A stretch of 48,876 bases of DNA from Cryobacterium sp. HLT2-28 (GCF_004402495.1 NZ_SOFH01000032.1:21432-70307), one strand, 5' to 3'; positions 7,344-16,807 are shown, counted from the first letter of the stretch. The notes: generated from the sequence alone by a model not told the origin. Translations and numbers: made by a program.

Positions 7344-8189
7344 ATGGGAAACATGGAAACTGACACCGAAGGGGCCGCTAGCGATTCGACGATGCGCGAA
7401 CGAGTGGGCGGTCAGAAGTTCATCATGCAACTACTGGGTGTGCGGGAGGCTCAGGGGCCGCGATCCCGGAGTCACCGTTTCTTCGGCCGACATGTATTCC
7501 GCAATACAAACGCGTACGGCGTGTTTTGGCAGGCAATGGCGCGGAAATCGGTTGCCGACTCCCTGATGGAATTAGGGCCAGGCTGGGCTGTGTTTCATGA
7601 TGTCCCTGTCCGGGGCGCCGATGACGCAATTTCTCATCTCGTGGTCGGGCCCGGTGGCGTATTCGTCATCACGAGCTGGGCCTCGTTCCGTCAGGATGTC
7701 TGGGTTGGCGGCCGCACGATGCGCGTCGGTGGAGCAACAGTGTTCGTCTTGCCTTCAGCTGAGGATTTGGCGGAGCGCGCGTCGAATGCCCTCAGTGTTG
7801 GAGCAGGACTGAAGATCAGGTGCGAGGCCGTCGTTGTTTTGGTTGATCCGGGGCAGGTGACAGTCCCGATCTCGCCAGTCGCTGTCAAGCTTGTCCACAG
7901 TGAGAACGTGCTCGTGTGGCTTCGGGATCGTCCACAGATCCTGGATAAGGAGACCGTTCAACTCATCACCGCGGCGGCAGCAAGCCCCGGGACTTGGAGC
8001 GACGACGAAATAGAGCGCGTCAGCCCCGGGACAGTCTTGGACGGCTTCTCATCAATTCTCCTGGACATTCAAGATCGTCAACGTGTTCGCGGTAACTGGA
8101 AAATCGCGCGGAGAGTGGGCGGCTGGATACTCTTGCTTGTTGCCGCCGGGGCGGCTATTCCTGTCATGTTGGCGTTTATGCCCAGGTGA
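7344..8189 (+). CDS. Degenerate NERD-domain protein with C-terminal membrane anchor
   Basis: This gene encodes about 281 aa. ATG 7344 or 7353 is preferred, with GAAGAAG/GGGG upstream; earlier starts add unlikely sequence. Residues 75-125 read GPGWAVFHDVPVRG..AISHLVVGPGGVFVITSW..VWVGG, a clear NERD (nuclease-related) domain. The acidic residue normally in the I-D-H position is Ser97, and the usual [DN]TK is T110-S111-W112, so nuclease activity is probably lost. A hydrophobic helix (GGWILLLVAAGAAIPVMLAF) closes the protein. It is convergent with an SRA-HNH nuclease gene and less GC-rich than neighbours, consistent with transfer. It may be a membrane-tethered sensor or adaptor. Confidence 0.7.
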   Translation: MGNMETDTEGAASDSTMRERVGGQKFIMQLLGVREAQGPRSRSHRFFGRHVFRNTNAYGVFWQAMARKSVADSLMELGPGWAVFHDVPVRGADDAISHLVVGPGGVFVITSWASFRQDVWVGGRTMRVGGATVFVLPSAEDLAERASNALSVGAGLKIRCEAVVVLVDPGQVTVPISPVAVKLVHSENVLVWLRDRPQILDKETVQLITAAAASPGTWSDDEIERVSPGTVLDGFSSILLDIQDRQRVRGNWKIARRVGGWILLLVAAGAAIPVMLAFMPR

Positions 8190-8329
8190 GTTCTCAAAGG
8201 CGCACAGTTGCCTTCAACGCGGCCGCAAGAAAACAATGTTGGGAAATTGCCACTACCCGTAGCTGTCGCTGGACCACTGACCGTGCTTCGTGCTGAACTA
8301 CGGCTCGTAGCTGATGCCGTCCCTGGCGA

Positions 8330-9244
8330 TTACGCAGAGGGCTGCAGTAAACGCATGTCGCTCGACAGGCCACGTGCGCCTAGCCAGAGAGCGCGATGAT
8401 AGCTGGCATTCGACGGTGCAACGACGTGAAGTTTGCGGAAGGAAAGGCTGGCGATTGGGGTCATCGTCTGTGTTTCAATGGCCTCCATCTCGTCCGTCAA
8501 AATGAGTCCTCCCAGATCGAACTGTGTGTGGTGATTCGGGCAGAGACAGAGAATGTTGCTCAGAGCATCATGGCCAAGATGGGGTCGCCCCAACGGTCTG
8601 ACGTGAGCGCCCTCGGCATAGAAGACATTGTTCGAGGTCAGCACTGCGTGCTCGCACACTTGACACTGATAGTCGTAGAGCTTTTTCACCTCACGCGCCA
8701 GCTGCGAGTCTCGAATCCGGCGGGACACGATTGTCGTGGCGAATTCTGGGTCGGGCACGTTGAACGATTGCGGTTCAAGCGGGACCTGTTCATCGATCCG
8801 TTCGAGTCGGAAGCGAATGATCTGAAAACCATCCCGACCCACCTCCATCCACCACTGGGTGACCAAATAGAGTCCGGAGTAAATGTAGCCCGCGGGAGGG
8901 GCAAACGGAGAGCCCTTGTGTTTGCCTCGAACGACGCGAACGGGCAGAGCCGCGGCGTGGCTCGTGATGAGACCTGCATTACCCGAAGAATCCCGCGACT
9001 GATCCATGATTTGACGCGGGCTGTTGGGGTCTTTGCCGCCGTGGCCGGAGTAGATGACGTAGTCGCCATGGTCTTCGTCGTCGACGTAGCCGCCAGAAAT
9101 GACGATGGAGTCGGAGCCCTCCAACTTTGTGCCGCTGATGCCGGCCTGAGTTGGGCGGTGGACGAAGGCTTCGTGAAGCTCGCGGCGGTCGATAAAATAT
9201 TGGCCGACTTTGACCCCGGCCGGTGTCCCAAAGAATCTACTCAT
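8330..9244 (-). CDS. SRA(YDG)-HNH modification-dependent (type IV) restriction endonuclease
   Basis: This gene encodes 304 aa; ATG at 9244 is preceded by a G-rich ribosome site, while the upstream GTG at 9262 lacks one. Residues 5-150 form an SRA/YDG domain (FGTPAGVKVGQYF, GGYVDDEDHGDYVIYSGHGG, GYIYSGLYLV) that flips and reads modified cytosine. Residues 190-245 are an HNH nuclease with Cys194/Cys197 and Cys233/Cys235 zinc pairs, His214, Asn230 and the NHH at 237-239. The same SRA-HNH architecture occurs in TagI-like enzymes, which cut DNA containing 5-methyl- or 5-hydroxymethylcytosine. It is convergent with the NERD gene and divergent from qor, and no partner methylase is present, as expected for type IV. 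Confidence 0.88.
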   Translation of the reverse strand: MSRFFGTPAGVKVGQYFIDRRELHEAFVHRPTQAGISGTKLEGSDSIVISGGYVDDEDHGDYVIYSGHGGKDPNSPRQIMDQSRDSSGNAGLITSHAAALPVRVVRGKHKGSPFAPPAGYIYSGLYLVTQWWMEVGRDGFQIIRFRLERIDEQVPLEPQSFNVPDPEFATTIVSRRIRDSQLAREVKKLYDYQCQVCEHAVLTSNNVFYAEGAHVRPLGRPHLGHDALSNILCLCPNHHTQFDLGGLILTDEMEAIETQTMTPIASLSFRKLHVVAPSNASYHRALWLGARGLSSDMRLLQPSA

Positions 9245-9376
9245 GGTGAAAGCCCCCGCCACTTACTCTATCGTTTCAGCTCGAAGAAATTGTGCAGGCT
9301 AGAGGCTGTTTATCTGGTCGCAGCGACGATTGCAGTTATCGGGAAACATTCCACCCCCGCCCGCGTTACCCCTGGC

Positions 9377-10408
9377 ATGAAGACCATTGTGTACAGCCAG
9401 ACCGGTGACCCGTCCGTGCTCCAGCTCGTCGATCGCCCGGTGACCAAGCCCGGAGCCGGCGAGGTGCGGGTGCGGATCGTGGTCAGCGGGGTGAACCCCA
9501 CCGACTGCAAGTCACGCCGCGGCTCAGCGCCCGGCGAGGCGCTCGCATTCGACGACGTCGTGCCCGGCCAGGACGGCGCTGGCATCGTCGAGGCGGTCGG
9601 CGACGGCGTGACGCACGTCAGCGTGGGCGACCGGGTGTGGCTGGCCCTCGCCGCGTATCAGCGCGCGAGCAGTGGCACGGCCCAGGAACACGCGGTGCTT
9701 CCCGCCGAGCGCGTCTTCCTGCTGCCGGCGAAGGCGAGCTTCGACCAGGGCGCGAGCCTCGGAGTGCCGGCGATCACGGCGTACCGCGCGCTGACGGTCG
9801 CCGAAGACGGGCCGGACCGGTTGCATCCGGGTGCCCTGACCGGCAAGGTCGTGCTCGTGGCCGGCGGCGCCGGCGCGGTCGGGCATGCGGCGATCCAGCT
9901 TGCCCGGTGGGCGGGAGCATCCGTCATCACGACCGTGAGCGGGCCGGCGAAGGCGGCGCTCGCCACGGCGGCCGGCGCGCAGCACGTGCTCACCTACAGC
10001 GACCCGGACATCGTCGACCAGATCCGGGCGATCGCGCCGGAGGGGGTGGACCTGATCGTGGAGGTCGCGCCGGCCCAGAACGCGCCGCTCGACCTGGCCG
10101 TCATCCGCAACCGCGGGTCGATCGCGGTCTACGCCAACAACGGCGGCGACCAGATGACGCTCGACGTGCGCCGGCACTTCAGCCTCAACGTGCGCTACCA
10201 GTTCGTGCTGCTCTACACGGTGGGCGCCGACGTCATCCGCGCGGCGGCCGAGGACATCAACGCAGCCCTCGCCGACGGCGCCCTGGCCGTAGGGGAGGAG
10301 GCCGGGCTGGCCCTGCACCGCTTCGACCTCGCGCACACCGCGGATGCCCACGCCCTGGTCGAGAGCGGCGCGGTCGGGAAGGTGCTGATCGACGTGTCTG
10401 TGGGGTGA
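9377..10408 (+). CDS. Zinc-independent quinone oxidoreductase (MDR superfamily)
   Basis: This gene encodes 343 aa; the ATG at 9377 begins the canonical MKTIVYSQTGDPSVLQLVDRPV. The frame stays open upstream only because it shadows the antisense nuclease gene. The N-terminal GroES-like domain lacks structural zinc Cys residues. The Rossmann nucleotide site is VAGGAGAVGHAAIQLARWAGA near 160-180. The protein probably reduces quinones or enoyl substrates with NADPH. A mutated copy of its 3' end lies at 19326-19531 next to deoC2, showing that qor and deoC were once neighbours. Confidence 0.9.
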   Translation: MKTIVYSQTGDPSVLQLVDRPVTKPGAGEVRVRIVVSGVNPTDCKSRRGSAPGEALAFDDVVPGQDGAGIVEAVGDGVTHVSVGDRVWLALAAYQRASSGTAQEHAVLPAERVFLLPAKASFDQGASLGVPAITAYRALTVAEDGPDRLHPGALTGKVVLVAGGAGAVGHAAIQLARWAGASVITTVSGPAKAALATAAGAQHVLTYSDPDIVDQIRAIAPEGVDLIVEVAPAQNAPLDLAVIRNRGSIAVYANNGGDQMTLDVRRHFSLNVRYQFVLLYTVGADVIRAAAEDINAALADGALAVGEEAGLALHRFDLAHTADAHALVESGAVGKVLIDVSVG

Positions 10409-10456
10409 ACTTCGCGGCGGTTCAGGTATCCGAACCCGTATCGGTCGCCGGGACGT

Positions 10457-12553
10457 TCACGCAGATGATCCCTGCGCCGCGATGCAGCCGACCCACACAC
10501 CGTCGCGGGCTCGGGTGATACCCACGAACAGTTCGCGGCGGTCGCGCTCGTCGCGTTCGATCTGGGAATCGGTCCACCCCGCTCCGATGACGCCGGGGGA
10601 CATCAGGCGCTCGGCGATCCAGGGCAGCAGCACCTGCTTGAACTCCAGCCCCTTGGCCCGTTTGATCGTGCCGACCTTCACGGCATCCGTTGGGCTACCG
10701 TCGTAATCGGTGAGTTCGACCACGGGAATCCCAGCGGTGCGGAGCAACGTCACCGCGTCACGCACCTGCCAGTTGGTGGAGCAGAGCACACCCACGTCAC
10801 CCCAGCCCACACTCACACTCTGCGCGGCCCGGCGGATGTGCTGCACCAGTCTGCCGTCGTGCTCGGTTCGGGTGCGCGCCCGGGCGAAGAGGGGACGTTC
10901 GCCGTGTCGCGGCGAGGTGATCGCGGCGGTGCTGGCTGCGGTGCCTTCGATGTCGACGTAGCTGCCCCCGTCGACGACGCGGGCCGCCAGGGCGAGGATC
11001 TCGGCGGTGTTGCGGTAGTTCACGTCCATAATGACTCCGCGGCCGGCGACAGAGAGGCCAGCCTCGGCGAGGGTGTACCCGCCGGGGTAAATAGTCTGTT
11101 GGCCGTCGCCGATCAGGGTGAAGGCATCCGCACCGTCACCGGCCACGGAGGCGAGCATGCGGATCATTGCGCACGACAGGTCCTGAGCCTCGTCGACGAT
11201 GACGGCGGTGTACGCGACCATCGGATTGGCGCGCAGAGCCGCTTCGGCGAGCAGGATCAGGTCGGCGTAGTCGTGCACCTCGCGAGTGCGCAGCAGCGAT
11301 TCGTAGCGTTGGTAGAGCGCCCAGACCGAGCGGCGCTGGTCGAGGGTGAGGCGGCGGCGTCGGCCGATGCGGGCACAGTCGGCGTACTCGTCGAAGGTGG
11401 TGAGACCGCGGCCCTTGATCACGTGATCGAGTTCCTCCCGCCAGTAACGGGAATTCGTGTCGATTTTCGTCAGCGGGCCGCAGGTCTGCTTCCAGGCCTC
11501 GTCGAATGACAGATCGGCCAGCTTGGTATTGACGCGCACGTCGATGCCGCGCTCGTCGAGCACCCTGCGGGCGAAATGGTGCACGCCGCTGAATTCCACG
11601 CGACCCGCGACATCCGGGGCCATGCGGCCGAGCAGGTTGCTCAAAACATCGGGCAGCGTGCGCACGTAAGTGGTCACGAGCACGCGGGCGTTCGCCTGCG
11701 ACCGTGCCAGGTAGGCGGCACGGTGCAGCCCCACGACGGTTTTGCCGGTGCCGGCAGCCCCACGGATGCGCGAGGGCCCGTTGAAACTGCGGCGCACCAA
11801 CTTCGCCTGGTCGGGATGCAGGAACGTCATCCACTCCTCGATCGGAGGGGCAAGGAGTCCCTCGAGGATCGCGGCCTCGATGTCGCTCTCGCTCGGGAGA
11901 TGGTCCAGATCGAGAGCTGGTTCCGGGCCGATGATCGGTTCAGGCAGGGTCACATCGACCGGTGCCGGCGCGCCGATCAAGGGGAAGTACGCGATCGCGG
12001 CGGCCAACACCTGCTCGACGGCGGACGCGGTGAGTCGCTGCCCGCGGCGGGCGATGTGGCGCACGATGTCACCTTCACCGACAATCTCGACTCCGCCGAC
12101 CGACGCGTTGACGCCCTTGTGTCCGGCGAAAACGACCACGGGTCGCACCTCGCCCGGGGCGAGGCCGATCTCGGTCAGAGCCGCCTCCGTCTTCCAGGCG
12201 AGGTCGGCCAGACCGTCGAACTCGTCGGTGACGTCGGCTTGCCCGCGGAATACCCGGCCCGCCGCGATGATGGGGTCCTTCCATGCCTTGGTGTCCACGA
12301 TGAACAGGCCGCCCGGCCCGACGACGACCATGTCGACCTGAGCGCGCCGGCTGCCGGGCCACTGACGATCGGGCAGGAAATGGTAGCCAGCCGCGGCGAG
12401 GGGTGCGAGAACGTGGGCGATGCGTTTCTCGCTGTCGGCGGCGGCGAAGTAGTTGGCGGCCTTGGCCCGCGAGGATTCAGCGGCGAGTGCGTGCGCTTCT
12501 GAGAGCGCCAGTTGACGCGTCGCTTCGCTCCATGCCGATCCGCCTGCCGACAT
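10457..12553 (-). CDS. NERD nuclease-UvrD/Rep-type helicase fusion
   Basis: This gene encodes 698 aa; the ATG at 12553 follows GGGGGAG. An N-terminal NERD domain (about 40-150) keeps Glu42, Asp74 and VDTK (Asp87, Lys89), so it looks catalytically intact. The helicase starts with a Q-motif-like HPDQAKLVRR and Walker A GAAGTGKT near 265. It continues with motif II VDEAQDLS, motif III-like LIGDGQQTIYPGG, motif IV VNYRNT, and motifs V/VI GTIKRAKGLEFKQV and ELFVGITRARD. It is probably an SF1 helicase-nuclease for DNA repair or phage defence. It sits between qor and deoC1, which are adjacent in the second copy of the locus, so it looks like an insertion. Confidence 0.87.
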   Translation of the reverse strand: MSAGGSAWSEATRQLALSEAHALAAESSRAKAANYFAAADSEKRIAHVLAPLAAAGYHFLPDRQWPGSRRAQVDMVVVGPGGLFIVDTKAWKDPIIAAGRVFRGQADVTDEFDGLADLAWKTEAALTEIGLAPGEVRPVVVFAGHKGVNASVGGVEIVGEGDIVRHIARRGQRLTASAVEQVLAAAIAYFPLIGAPAPVDVTLPEPIIGPEPALDLDHLPSESDIEAAILEGLLAPPIEEWMTFLHPDQAKLVRRSFNGPSRIRGAAGTGKTVVGLHRAAYLARSQANARVLVTTYVRTLPDVLSNLLGRMAPDVAGRVEFSGVHHFARRVLDERGIDVRVNTKLADLSFDEAWKQTCGPLTKIDTNSRYWREELDHVIKGRGLTTFDEYADCARIGRRRRLTLDQRRSVWALYQRYESLLRTREVHDYADLILLAEAALRANPMVAYTAVIVDEAQDLSCAMIRMLASVAGDGADAFTLIGDGQQTIYPGGYTLAEAGLSVAGRGVIMDVNYRNTAEILALAARVVDGGSYVDIEGTAASTAAITSPRHGERPLFARARTRTEHDGRLVQHIRRAAQSVSVGWGDVGVLCSTNWQVRDAVTLLRTAGIPVVELTDYDGSPTDAVKVGTIKRAKGLEFKQVLLPWIAERLMSPGVIGAGWTDSQIERDERDRRELFVGITRARDGVWVGCIAAQGSSA

Positions 12554-12669
12554 GCGCTCCCCCAAGCCTAGATACAAGCTGAGCATATCGGCATGTACTT
12601 GATCGGGGCGCCCCCTCGCCTTGGGGAGGAAGCGCGTGCTCGTGGTCGACTGTCAGTAAGCGCCGACGG

Positions 12670-13374
12670 TCAGTAAGCGCCGGTCAGCACGGTGGGTGTG
12701 GCGCCGCTGAGTAGTGCGGCGCTGCCGGAGACGCCGAGGCGGCTCGCGCCGGCGGCGAGCATGGCGAGGGCGTCATCGTAGCTGCGCACGCCGCCCGACG
12801 CCTTCACCTGGGCTCGGTCGCCCACGGTTTCCTTCATCAGGCGCACGGCGTGCACGGTCGCCCCGCCGGCAGGGTGGAAGCCGGTGGAGGTCTTGACGAA
12901 GTCGGCGCCCGCGGCCACGGCGGCCTGGCAGACGGCGATGATCTCGGCGTCCGTCAGCGCCGCGGATTCGATGATGACTTTGAGAACCTTCGGCGCCGGG
13001 ATGCTCGCGCGCACGGCGGCGATATCGGCCTGCACGTCGTCGAAGCGGCCGGCCTCGGCCGCGCCGATGTCGATGACCATGTCGATCTCGTCGGCGCCTT
13101 GCGCGATGGCGAGCGCGGCCTCGGCGGCCTTGATGACGCTGTGGTGCTTGCCGCTGGGGAAGCCGCAGACGACCGCGACCTTGAGGTCGGAGCCGGCGGG
13201 GATGCAGAGCGGCAGCATCGACGGGGAGACACAGACCGAGTAGGTGCCGAGCCTGATGGCTTCGGCGATGAGTGCGGTCACGTCTGCTGCGGTTGCCTCG
13301 GGCTTCAGGAGGGTGTGATCAATGTGCTGGGCGACGATGGCGGAGCTGAGGGTGATGGTGGGGGTCGAACTCAC
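12670..13374 (-). CDS. deoC: Deoxyribose-phosphate aldolase, copy 1
   Basis: This gene encodes 234 aa. The enzyme splits 2-deoxyribose-5-phosphate into glyceraldehyde-3-phosphate and acetaldehyde. Catalytic residues are all present: Asp98 (DEIDMV), Schiff-base Lys161 (FVKTSTGF) and Lys191 (KASGG). It lies 9 bp after tkt with AAGGAC as ribosome site, so it is co-transcribed with transketolase. It is nearly identical to the copies at 19559 and 23364. Its 3' end is followed by a 14-bp direct repeat (12652-12665 and 12669-12682), perhaps a scar of the helicase-gene insertion. Confidence 0.95.
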   Translation of the reverse strand: MSSTPTITLSSAIVAQHIDHTLLKPEATAADVTALIAEAIRLGTYSVCVSPSMLPLCIPAGSDLKVAVVCGFPSGKHHSVIKAAEAALAIAQGADEIDMVIDIGAAEAGRFDDVQADIAAVRASIPAPKVLKVIIESAALTDAEIIAVCQAAVAAGADFVKTSTGFHPAGGATVHAVRLMKETVGDRAQVKASGGVRSYDDALAMLAAGASRLGVSGSAALLSGATPTVLTGAY

Positions 13375-13383
13375 GGATTGTCC

Positions 13384-15432
13384 TTAGTTGGTTACAAGTG
13401 CGGGTGTGGCCAGGGTCGCATGCGCTGCCGCGACCACCGCGTCGAGGTGGATGCCGCGGCGGCGCATAACCTCGGGGCCGCTGCCCGACTCGCCGAACTC
13501 CTCGATGGACACCACGCGTCCGTCGAGACCCACCCAGCGGTACCAGGCGTCGCCGCGGCCCGCCTCGACCGCGACCCGGGCACGCAGCGCGGCCGGCAGC
13601 ACGGACTCGCGGTAGTCGGCGGTCTGTTCGGCGAACCACTCCAGGCAGGGCATGGAGACCACGCGGGCGGAAATGCCCTGCTCGGCGAGGTGGGCGGCGG
13701 CTTCGATCGCGAGGTGCACCTCGCTGCCGGTGGCGAGGATCGCCAGGTCGTTGCCGTCGCCGTGCTGCCAGCGCACGTAACCGCCAGCGGTCACCCCCGC
13801 GGGGGTGGTGTCGGTGCTGTCCAGCACGGGCAGGTCCTGCCGGCTGAGGATGAGCGCGACCGGGCGGTCGGGGGAGGCGAGGATGCGGCGCCAGGCCGCA
13901 ACGACCTCCACCGAGTCGGCGGGGCGCACCACGTCGAGCCCCGGAACGGTGCGAAGTGACGCGATCTGCTCGACCGGCTGGTGGGTGGGACCGTCTTCGC
14001 CGACGGCGACGGAATCGTGGGTGTACACGTACACCGCGCCGAGGCCCATCAGCGCTCCGAGACGGATGCTCGGCCGCATGTAGTCGCTGAACACCAGGTA
14101 GGTGGAGGCGAACGGGCGCCACGGGCCTTGCAGGGCGATGCCGTTGAGGATGGCGGCCATGGCGTGCTCGCGGATGCCGAACCGGATGAACTCGCCGCCG
14201 GGATTCGTGGCAGAGAAACGGTCGCCGTCGACCTCCACGGTGGTGGAACCGGCGAGATCGGCCGAGCCGCCCCACAAGGGTGCGGTCCCCTGCAGTGCGC
14301 GGAGCACGGCGCCGTTGGTCTTGCGGGTGGCGATCATGTCGCCAGCGCTGCCGACGTTCACAGCGTCGAGGGCGGAGCTGTCTGACTCACCGCCGCGGAA
14401 GGCGGTCCAGCGAGCGGCCGCTGCGGGATCGCCGGTGCTCCAGGCAGCCAGGTCGGCCTCCCAGTCGCGGTGCAGCTGGTCGCCGCGGGTGAGCGCACCG
14501 CGGGTGTGCGTGAGGGGCTCGGTAGTTACGAGGTCCTCGAGGGGAGCGTCGGGGGCGAAGCCCAGCGTGGTCTTCACCGTTGCGAGTTCGTCGGCGCCGA
14601 AGCCGCCCGAGTGCGCGGCGGACGTGCCACCGAACTTCGCGGAGGGGGCGCCGATGACGGTGCGGAGTGCCACGAGGGTGGGACGGCCGGTGCGTTCCGC
14701 CGCCGCGCGGAGGGTGGCCTCGATGGCGTCGAGGTCGTCGGGGGTGTCGATCTCGAGCACGCGCCATCCGTAGGCCCGGTACCGGGCGCGCACATCTTCG
14801 GTGAAGGTGTCGGCGGTGCCGGAGTCGATGGTGATGCCGTTGTCGTCCCAGATCAGAACCAGGTTGTCGAGGCCGAGCGTGCCGGCCAGGCTCGATGCCT
14901 CACCGGAGACGCCCTCCTGCAGGCATCCGTCGCCCGCCAGCACCCAGGTGGTGTGGTCGAGTAGCGCGGATCCGGGGGTGAACACGGCGCTCTCGTGCCG
15001 GGCGGCCATGGCCATCCCGACCGCGGAGGCGACGCCCTGACCGAGGGGGCCGGTGCTCATCTCGACGCCGACGGTGTGGTGCACCTCGGGGTGCCCGGGT
15101 GTCTTCGAGCCGAGGGTGCGGCTCTTGGCGAGGTCGTCGAGGGTGAGGCCGTAGCCGGTGAAGAACAGCTGGGTGTAGAGCAGAAGGCTGGCGTGACCGG
15201 CCGAAAGAATGAAGCGGTCTCGGGCAGGCCAGTCGGGGTGGGCGGGGGAGTGGCGCAGAACTCGGGAGAACAACACGTGGGACAATGGCGCCAATGCCAT
15301 GGCGGTGCCGCCGTGTCCGTGTCCCTTGGCCTGCACTATGTGGGCGGCCAGGGCCTGGGCGCTCGCGACAGCGCGGGCGTCGAGCTCGGTTTGCGTCGTC
15401 GTTGACGTGGGATTCGTTGATTCGGTAGCCAT
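13384..15432 (-). CDS. tkt: Transketolase
   Basis: This gene encodes 682 aa; ATG 15432 is preferred over the TTG at 15453. It transfers two-carbon units between pentose- and hexose-phosphates with thiamine pyrophosphate. Features include SAGHASLLLY near the N-terminus, the TPP motif GDGCLQEG...WDDNGI, the substrate-loop HTVGVEMSTGPLGQG, and the pyrimidine-binding GIREHAM...FSDYMRP. Length is normal. It is divergent from the ROK regulator and leads deoC1. The candidate operator at 15441-15459 lies directly ahead of its start, so ROK control is likely. A broken copy of its 3' end occurs at 24065-24336. Confidence 0.95.
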   Translation of the reverse strand: MATESTNPTSTTTQTELDARAVASAQALAAHIVQAKGHGHGGTAMALAPLSHVLFSRVLRHSPAHPDWPARDRFILSAGHASLLLYTQLFFTGYGLTLDDLAKSRTLGSKTPGHPEVHHTVGVEMSTGPLGQGVASAVGMAMAARHESAVFTPGSALLDHTTWVLAGDGCLQEGVSGEASSLAGTLGLDNLVLIWDDNGITIDSGTADTFTEDVRARYRAYGWRVLEIDTPDDLDAIEATLRAAAERTGRPTLVALRTVIGAPSAKFGGTSAAHSGGFGADELATVKTTLGFAPDAPLEDLVTTEPLTHTRGALTRGDQLHRDWEADLAAWSTGDPAAAARWTAFRGGESDSSALDAVNVGSAGDMIATRKTNGAVLRALQGTAPLWGGSADLAGSTTVEVDGDRFSATNPGGEFIRFGIREHAMAAILNGIALQGPWRPFASTYLVFSDYMRPSIRLGALMGLGAVYVYTHDSVAVGEDGPTHQPVEQIASLRTVPGLDVVRPADSVEVVAAWRRILASPDRPVALILSRQDLPVLDSTDTTPAGVTAGGYVRWQHGDGNDLAILATGSEVHLAIEAAAHLAEQGISARVVSMPCLEWFAEQTADYRESVLPAALRARVAVEAGRGDAWYRWVGLDGRVVSIEEFGESGSGPEVMRRRGIHLDAVVAAAHATLATPALVTN

Positions 15433-15440
15433 GGGAGACA

Positions 15441-15459
15441 CTTTGGTATACAAATGTAC
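15441..15459. promoter_or_regulatory. Candidate ROK operator 1 (tkt/ROK intergenic region)
   Basis: The minus strand reads GTACATTTGTATACCAAAG. This matches 16808-16826 (GTTCATTTGTAGACAAAAG) at 16 of 19 positions, and both contain the imperfect palindrome TTTGTnnACAAA. The site lies 9 bp upstream of the tkt start and just downstream of a TTGACT word, so binding should block tkt. Confidence 0.6.
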
Positions 15460-15527
15460 TTAAGTCAATAACGGATCCGGCGGGTGTGCAGTGCGCCCGC
15501 GGATGCGTCGAAGGGGGTAAGGATTCG

Positions 15528-16712
15528 ATGGCGCACACTCTATCCACGGGCTCGGGCGTGGTGCTCGGCCTGATCCGATCCGGCCTCGCCACCACCCGCA
15601 GCGACCTCATCGACCAGCTCGGTTGGTCGCGGATCACTCTGGCGCGGCGTCTGGACGAACTGCTGCTCGCGTCGATCGTGGTGAGTGTGGGGCAACTCGA
15701 TTCCCGCGGCGGCCGACCGCCCGAGGAGTTCGCGGTCAATCCGCACGCCGGCCTGCTGCTCGCCGTGGACATTGGCGGGTCGCACACCCGCCTGGCCATC
15801 ACCGACCTGGTCTCCACCATCCTCAGCGAGGATGAGGCCGACATCGGACTGAGTGAGGGCCCGGCCGAGATCTTCGAATGGGCCGGCCAGGTCTTCGACC
15901 ACATGCTCGACCGGCTCGGCAAGACCCGCGCCGACGTGGTGGGCATCGGCGTGGGAGTGCCCGGCCCTGTCGATTTTGTGACCGGGCGACTCGCCACCCC
16001 GCAGGTGGACGCGCAGTGGGACGGCGTCTTGGTGAAGGACTACTTCGCCGGCCGCTTCAACAATGCCGTCTTCGCCGTGGACCGGGATGTCAACATCATG
16101 GCGCTCGCCGAGGCGCGGCGGGGCTGGAGCGAATACCGGGACGTCACTGTGCTCAAGGCCGGCATCGGGGTCGGTCTGGCGTTTGTGCTCGACGGCTCGA
16201 TCTACCACGGCTCCCGGGGAGGCGCGGGCGATCTCAGCCCGGTGCGTTCCGGCGGAGCCCGCACCGAACGGCTCGAGACGATCGCCAGCGGTGCCGTGAT
16301 CCGCCGCGAACTGCAGCGCAGGGGCTATCGCGTGCGCACCAGCAACGACATCGTCGGCCTTGCCAACCAGGGCGACCCGGAGGTGCTGCGGCTACTCAGA
16401 GAGACCGGCACCGCCATCGGGCAGAGCCTGGCGCACGTGGTGGGCCTGCTCAACCCGCAGGCCGTGGTGGTCGGCGGCAACCTCGCCCAGGCCGGCGAGC
16501 CCTTCCTCGGGGCCATCCGCGACGCTATCTTCGCCGGCGCCCGGGACTTCGCCCTGCAGGGGCTGGTGGTGGAGAAATCCCGGCTCGGCCACATCGCCGG
16601 CATCACGGGAGCCTCGCTCATCGCCCAGGACGCACTCTTCGAGGCCGACCGCATCAGCCGGCTTACCCGCGGCGGCCTGCCCGGTGTCTCCCTGCTCGTT
16701 CCGTCGATCTGA
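15528..16712 (+). CDS. ROK-family transcriptional regulator without the zinc motif
   Basis: This gene encodes 394 aa; the ATG at 15528 follows AAGGGGGTAAGG. The N-terminal winged helix (TTRSDLIDQLGWSRITLARRLDELL) is followed by a ROK/sugar-kinase fold (LAVDIGGSHTRLAI, GIGVGVPGPVDFVTG). The zinc motif CxCGxxGCxE usual in NagC/Mlc-type proteins is absent: after HGSRGGAGDLSPV the expected Cys residues are missing. It is therefore a sensor that may not need zinc and is unlikely to be a kinase. It is divergent from tkt-deoC1 and upstream of the PTS genes, both preceded by the same operator-like sequence, so it probably represses both. Confidence 0.88.
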   Translation: MAHTLSTGSGVVLGLIRSGLATTRSDLIDQLGWSRITLARRLDELLLASIVVSVGQLDSRGGRPPEEFAVNPHAGLLLAVDIGGSHTRLAITDLVSTILSEDEADIGLSEGPAEIFEWAGQVFDHMLDRLGKTRADVVGIGVGVPGPVDFVTGRLATPQVDAQWDGVLVKDYFAGRFNNAVFAVDRDVNIMALAEARRGWSEYRDVTVLKAGIGVGLAFVLDGSIYHGSRGGAGDLSPVRSGGARTERLETIASGAVIRRELQRRGYRVRTSNDIVGLANQGDPEVLRLLRETGTAIGQSLAHVVGLLNPQAVVVGGNLAQAGEPFLGAIRDAIFAGARDFALQGLVVEKSRLGHIAGITGASLIAQDALFEADRISRLTRGGLPGVSLLVPSI

Positions 16713-16807
16713 TTCGAGCTCGGGGTGGTTCCCACGCTGCCCGCGCCCGCATCCGCTGCCCCCGACGCCATGTCGAGACGCCCGGCAGTCAATCTCAAAA
16801 AACTTTG

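Noticed and set aside
8396..9376. Plus-strand extension of the quinone oxidoreductase upstream
   Set aside because: It overlaps the SRA-HNH gene on the other strand, and family sequence begins only at the ATG at 9377.
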